This document shows positions 5,833 to 8,920 of a stretch of 8,920 nt of DNA, piece by piece. The position numbers and the translations under genes are program-made. Origin of the DNA: Deltaproteobacteria bacterium. Lineage in GTDB: Bacteria > Desulfobacterota > Desulfobacteria > C00003060. The notes under the pieces were generated by a model. It did not search any database, was not told the DNA's origin, and was given only the letters and a program-made list of their open reading frames with translations. Numbering within the stretch: position 1 is the stretch's first letter; every line of letters begins with the position of its first letter. The DNA lies in contig DAOUWN010000062.1 of NCBI GenBank assembly GCA_030667105.1, positions 1 to 8,920 on the forward strand, in the 5' to 3' direction.

Positions 5833-6352
5833 AGTTTTGATTTCCTTTCGACCCCAAAAGGGTTCTGAACATGTTGTATGAAAAAAAGAGGGCGGACATA
5901 AGAATCAAAGCCCCGCCGGCAAGCACAACGGGTTTGAATGGTTCGACAACTTTTCTGAACTCAGGAGTCCCGTGGGCAAAACCGGATGCAAGCCCGAACG
6001 ATCCTATAAGATGAAAACCTACACAAAAGAGAACAATTCCTGCAATATGACACCAAAAATTGGTATAACATACCCACACACTGTATCTTTCATTCCCTTG
6101 TATCTGGGGAACGAGATAATACAAAATCCCCATAAGTGCAGAGCTCACCCATCCGATCAGATTAATATGTGTATGAATCCTTTTGACAAAATCTCCGAAA
6201 AAGAGTTTCAGGTGCTCTGGTGGAATATGCATTAAGGTGGCATAGAACCACTGGAAACGAAGTTTTGTTGGAAACATTATTCCCTCTATACACCCGACTA
6301 AGAAAAAAAATAATGCGGCAATGATAAAATATCTTGCCATCTTTTGGGCCAT
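5825..6352 (-). CDS. Four-helix heme-copper-oxidase subunit I-like membrane protein
   Basis: An inner-membrane protein of 175 aa with four predicted transmembrane helices: about 7-27, 63-82, 92-118 and 140-164. The segment HTHINLIGWVSSALMGILYYLVPQ (60-83) matches the H-x-H-x-N-x-x-GW signature of helix II in NorB/cbb3-type subunit I proteins, where the His binds low-spin heme b. Full subunit I has about 12 helices and 450 or more residues, so the catalytic half with the copper ligands is absent. It is one of the short stand-alone subunit-I-like proteins, not an active oxidase. His102 or His114 in helix 3 could provide a second axial ligand, so a b-heme electron carrier, quinol-interacting protein or gas-binding sensor is possible. 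AGGAGA lies 6 nt before the ATG. It is first in the operon with the binding protein and the Crp/Fnr regulator. Confidence in the family is good; the function is inference. Confidence 0.78.
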   Translation of the reverse strand: MAQKMARYFIIAALFFFLVGCIEGIMFPTKLRFQWFYATLMHIPPEHLKLFFGDFVKRIHTHINLIGWVSSALMGILYYLVPQIQGNERYSVWVCYTNFWCHIAGIVLFCVGFHLIGSFGLASGFAHGTPEFRKVVEPFKPVVLAGGALILMSALFFSYNMFRTLLGSKGNQNYG

Positions 6353-6380
6353 ATAAAATCTCCTGTTAACTAAAGTGAGC

Positions 6381-6587
6381 GGTTCCAGGTTCAGGGTTCC
6401 AGGTTCAAAGGTAACTTCTCAACAAATCCGGGCAAATCATATTTTGCGACTATCCAATGGATTCCGGCGAAGGCGGGAATCCATTGAGTGAAACATGCCC
6501 GCCGTCTCTATTGAGGCATCATCCTTTTGATATCAGACAGCTAGGGCTCTCCAACCGTGAACCTTGAACCTTGAACCGATCAACCCA
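6381..6587. repeat. Composite intergenic repeat with inverted heptad arms
   Basis: The left arm (6381-6408) is four GGTTCCA/GGTTCAG/GGTTCAA heptads in exact register. The right arm (6558-6585) is TGAACCT, TGAACCT, TGAACCG and ATCAACC, the reverse complement type. The two arms could pair around an interior of about 150 bp that contains a REP-like palindrome. The right half (6483-6586) is copy B of the dispersed repeat at 21-124. It separates the intact receptor from the downstream operon and may act as a terminator, RNA stabiliser or MITE-like unit. No ORF lies in it. Confidence 0.65.
6455..6486. repeat. REP/dRS3-like palindrome
   Basis: Perfect 11-base arms CAATGGATTCC (6455-6465) and GGAATCCATTG (6476-6486) around GGCGAAGGCG. 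It resembles the widespread GGATTCC-GGCGAAGGC-GGGAATCC family of dispersed palindromes in proteobacteria. It lies just left of, and touching, the homologous part of repeat copy B. Confidence 0.7.
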
Positions 6588-6614
6588 TGTTTTATATAGT
6601 ATCCGTTGAGTCAA

Positions 6615-8522
6615 TTAATAGCGTATGGTAATACCAGTATAAAAGAAAGTCGGTTCTACATATACGACATTGTCCATCTCCACCTTTTTGTTAAATATAT
6701 TATTAACACCTGCAAACAGCGTATAACGCTGGAACAATTCCTTGGAAAAGTAACAATTGTAAAGGGTGTAGCCATTCTCTGTCCCGCTGGCATAGTAACG
6801 CTCTCCGATATAGTTCATTCTGACATTGGCCCGCAGTCCAAATTCCAGATGGCTATAACCCAATTTCAGATATCCCTTGTAATCCGGCTGTCCTTCCAAA
6901 TCCTTGCCGGTTTCCTTGTCCTCCGTTTCCAGGTAGGTTAGATTTCCTGATATACCAAAGCCCAATGGGAGTTTGAAACCACATTCCAACTCCAGGCCTT
7001 CCATAGTAGCTTCAGAGATATTTTGATACTTGTAATAGTCTTTCCTTTGGTTTCCCGTACCTGTTGATTCATAATAGACCGCTTCGATAAGGTCTTCTAT
7101 TTCGTTTCTAAAGGCGGTAATTCTTCCCCAGAATTTCTTGTATTCGCCTTCGATGCCTACTTCATAGCTCTCCGATTTCTCGGGATCCAAATCACTGTTA
7201 GGTTCATATACCCACTTTCCTCTCTTTCTGTAGGAAGTGACAAAAAGCTCGGATATGGTCGGCGCGCGAAAACCACGGCCATAGGACCCTTTCAGTCTAA
7301 GATTATTAAAAATGCTGTAAATCATAGAAACACGTGGTGTCCATTCAGAACCAAATTCGGAATGTTCATCGAACCTCACTCCCAGAACCAGGTATAATGG
7401 ATCAAATACCTGGTATTCATCCTGGAGGTAAACACTGAAATTATCTACATCATCATCCCGACCGGTTTCATCCTCCCTGCTTTCTTCTCTAAATTCAGAG
7501 CCCACAGTGATAATATGCTTATCGAAAAATGCCCCTGTAAACCGGCCCTCTATCTGATTCAGTTTACGCTTTGCGTCTTCCTCTCCGGTGACCTGGGCTG
7601 TTGGCGAAAACTCAATGTCATTTTCATATTCAGAATAGTAGGCCCTGAGCATGAGGTTATAAAGAGGATTCGGCCTTGCATCATATTGCAGGAAATAGCT
7701 TTGCCTTTTGTCTTTAGCGTCTCTTTCCCTGTCAAGGTTTTGATAGAATCGCATTCCTTCTCTATCCATATCGCTGTATTCAAACCCTGCCAAAAGACTG
7801 TGATTATCATTAAAGTCAAAAGAGAAACGTCCGGCTGCCGACCCCAACTCTTCGTGGTCTCCGTCATCAGGCAGGACCCCATCCAAATTCCATCCGTCTT
7901 TATTTTGGTATCCGCCTGCAAGGAGAAATCCAAAACGTCCGAAAGAATCCCCTAGATAAGCCCTGCCAATGTGCTCCTCTCCTTCATTATGTTTACTTAT
8001 GCCGTATTGGTACGTGGCCCCAACTGCCAACTCGTGGGGCGGTTTCTTCGTGATGATATTGACAACACCCCCGATGGCATCGCTTCCGTATAGGGCGGAA
8101 GTTGGGCCTCTGACCACCTCAATACGATCTATCATATCTACGGAAATCTGGTTTATATCAAGAAAATCCTTGTAACCCATAGAGAATCTTCTTCCATCAA
8201 TTAGAACAAGTGTATGTTTGTTTCCTGTACCTCGTATACTGGGTGTCTTTATTCTTCCCGTCTCATCTGCAACGATAAGACCTGTGGCCGTTTCCAACGC
8301 GTCTGCTACGGTTTGGGCATCCATTTCTTCTATTTCTTGTGAGGTTATCACTTCAATAGAACCCGGGGCCTTTTCTATCTCTTTCTCTGTCATTGTAGCG
8401 GTAACGACCATGTTTTCTATTTCCACTACTTGCTTTTGAGTCTGTTTTTCCTCCGCCTGTGCCGCAGGAATAGAGGCAAAAATCAATGCAAACAAGCACA
8501 ATACCAATTTAAAGTCCCTCAT
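6615..8522 (-). CDS. TonB-dependent outer-membrane receptor, intact
   Basis: The protein has 635 aa with a signal peptide (1-23, ending AQA before EE). A TonB box, IENMVVTA, lies at 35-42. The plug domain (about 45-160) contains PSIRGTGNKHTLVLIDGRR (94-112) and RGPTSALYGSDAIGGVVNI (138-156). The 22-strand barrel ends in FFYTGITIRY, the terminal aromatic needed for outer-membrane insertion. GFRAPTISELF and a DLDPEKSESYEVGIEGEY motif are typical of the BtuB/FepA/CirA type. The length is normal for the family. It has a strong AAGGAGG 6 nt upstream of the ATG. It is the likely outer-membrane partner of the periplasmic binding protein about 0.8 kb downstream; the ligand (iron chelate, heme or corrinoid) cannot be told from the sequence. 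The window holds no TonB/ExbBD genes. It is paralogous to the truncated receptor at the other end of the window. Confidence 0.93.
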   Translation of the reverse strand: MRDFKLVLCLFALIFASIPAAQAEEKQTQKQVVEIENMVVTATMTEKEIEKAPGSIEVITSQEIEEMDAQTVADALETATGLIVADETGRIKTPSIRGTGNKHTLVLIDGRRFSMGYKDFLDINQISVDMIDRIEVVRGPTSALYGSDAIGGVVNIITKKPPHELAVGATYQYGISKHNEGEEHIGRAYLGDSFGRFGFLLAGGYQNKDGWNLDGVLPDDGDHEELGSAAGRFSFDFNDNHSLLAGFEYSDMDREGMRFYQNLDRERDAKDKRQSYFLQYDARPNPLYNLMLRAYYSEYENDIEFSPTAQVTGEEDAKRKLNQIEGRFTGAFFDKHIITVGSEFREESREDETGRDDDVDNFSVYLQDEYQVFDPLYLVLGVRFDEHSEFGSEWTPRVSMIYSIFNNLRLKGSYGRGFRAPTISELFVTSYRKRGKWVYEPNSDLDPEKSESYEVGIEGEYKKFWGRITAFRNEIEDLIEAVYYESTGTGNQRKDYYKYQNISEATMEGLELECGFKLPLGFGISGNLTYLETEDKETGKDLEGQPDYKGYLKLGYSHLEFGLRANVRMNYIGERYYASGTENGYTLYNCYFSKELFQRYTLFAGVNNIFNKKVEMDNVVYVEPTFFYTGITIRY

Positions 8523-8563
8523 TTCAGTCCTCCTTACTTTCAGTTCTTCTTCCTCTTTTATGG

Positions 8564-8590
8564 CATGAGAATTGACAGCAACATCTCATG
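8564..8590. promoter_or_regulatory. Inverted repeat upstream of the receptor
   Basis: Arms CATGAGA (8564-8570) and TCTCATG (8584-8590) around 13 nt, about 42 bp upstream of the receptor ATG. It could be an operator or a leader hairpin; no known regulator consensus is recognised. Confidence 0.4.
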
Positions 8591-8687
8591 ACACCACTAT
8601 CCTGCCTATGGGAAGCCTGATCAGATCTACGGTCCGGCAGTATCTGCCCGCGTACCTCTACGGTTTCCGAAACTCCGCCCAGAAGAC

Positions 8688-8717
8688 GGTCCGCCTCGGT
8701 CTCAGTCGGGGCGGACC
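8688..8717. repeat. GC-rich perfect inverted repeat in the receptor leader
   Basis: Eight-base arms GGTCCGCC (8688-8695) and GGCGGACC (8710-8717) with a 14-nt loop. It would form a stable RNA hairpin on either strand. No T-run follows on the minus strand, so it is not a standard terminator. Confidence 0.55.
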
Positions 8718-8842
8718 ATGCTGGGTGGAACGAGGAGATGAAGTAAGAAGGAAAGGAGGAGAACTGCCGGGCAATAGGGCCTTGAGTGCCTGCAAAACTT
8801 GTCTTCGCTTAAAATGGAAATCAACAACTGCAACCTTAGCTA

Positions 8843-8871
8843 GTGTCTGAACGAAAAGGCCGTTCAGACAC
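8843..8871. repeat. Perfect 10-bp inverted repeat GTGTCTGAAC/GTTCAGACAC
   Basis: Arms at 8843-8852 and 8862-8871 with the 9-nt loop GAAAAGGCC. On the plus strand it is followed by AATTTT, a weak terminator-like tail. On the minus strand it has no T-run. It may be the end of a small mobile element or a terminator for a gene outside the window. Confidence 0.55.
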
Positions 8872-8873
8872 AA

Positions 8874-8908
8874 TTTTGAATTCTAAATGTTGAATGTTGA
8901 ATTTAAAA
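8874..8908. repeat. TGTTGAA heptanucleotide repeat
   Basis: Five units in register: TTTTGAA, TTCTAAA, TGTTGAA, TGTTGAA and TTTAAAA. The middle two are identical. It shares the period of 7 with the GAACC and CCTTCAG arrays elsewhere in the window and directly follows the 10-bp inverted repeat. Confidence 0.55.
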
Positions 8909-8920
8909 AAGGAAGTAACC

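Larger units (their letters stand above)
8523..8920. other. Long upstream region of the intact receptor, no convincing gene
   Basis: About 400 bp with no reliable coding sequence. The open frames here (minus 8658-8873 from a TTG; plus 8572-8850) have Pro/Ser/Arg-rich or irregular composition, no family signature and no good ribosome binding site. It contains three inverted repeats listed separately and a heptad repeat at the far end. I see no Fur box and no cobalamin-riboswitch core. It may be a long structured 5' leader, or the remains of a mobile element. Confidence 0.5.

Noticed and set aside
7515..7955. Open frames inside the intact receptor on both strands
   Set aside because: Shadows of a receptor with complete plug and barrel motifs.
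8658..8873. Minus-strand 71-codon frame from a TTG and plus-strand 92-codon frame at 8572-8850
   Set aside because: Irregular composition, start inside an inverted repeat or without a ribosome binding site, and no family signature. Kept only as part of the non-coding description.
8843..8880. Rho-independent terminator
   Set aside because: The stem is perfect, but the tail AATTTTG is too weak and no plus-strand gene precedes it within support.
8523..8920. Cobalamin riboswitch upstream of the TonB receptor
   Set aside because: Looked for the B12-box core and GCCACTG-type motifs on the minus strand; none is present.

Overview
The window looks like a chromosomal stretch from a Gram-negative, anaerobic or facultatively anaerobic, cytochrome-rich bacterium. 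A deltaproteobacterial (Desulfobacterota-like) or similar lineage is the best guess. This rests on two TonB-dependent outer-membrane receptors with signal peptides, a periplasmic octaheme c-type cytochrome, a DNR/FNR-class regulator, and GAACCTT-type heptanucleotide repeats between genes. No rRNA, tRNA or phylogenetic marker is present, so the assignment is inference. Every convincing gene is on the minus strand, so transcription runs from high to low coordinates.

In transcription order: (1) 8523-8920 is a leader without a convincing gene; it holds three inverted repeats and a heptad repeat. (2) 6615-8522 is an intact TonB-dependent receptor of 635 aa. (3) 6353-6614 is a composite repeat: inverted GGTTCCA/TGAACCT heptad arms around a REP-like palindrome. 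(4) 4104-6352 is a tight three-gene operon with an 8-nt overlap and a 1-nt gap. It encodes a four-helix heme-copper-oxidase-subunit-I-like membrane protein, a cysteine-rich periplasmic binding protein, and a Crp/Fnr regulator whose recognition helix has the FNR-type E-x-x-S-R signature. (5) 3740-4103 is intergenic and carries a perfect FNR-type box, TTGATTGAAATCAA, with a plausible -10 element. (6) 1654-3739 is a second probable operon: an unannotated 24-aa ORF with its own ribosome binding site, an octaheme hydroxylamine-oxidoreductase-like cytochrome, and a class I SAM-dependent methyltransferase. (7) 89-1453 is a second TonB receptor truncated by about 200 residues. Its reading frame runs into a copy of the same dispersed repeat found downstream of the intact receptor, and stops there.

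A coherent model, which is inference, is a small nitrogen-oxide or redox-responsive module. The regulator would bind the FNR-type box and drive the small ORF, the octaheme cytochrome and the methyltransferase. The regulator's own operon contains a putative b-heme membrane protein and a thiol-rich binding protein that could pair with a TonB receptor to take up a metal or tetrapyrrole. The strongest sequence-level observations are the match between regulator and box, the unannotated small ORF, a His-to-Met replacement at a likely heme-ligand position of the cytochrome, and the repeat copy that coincides with the receptor truncation.
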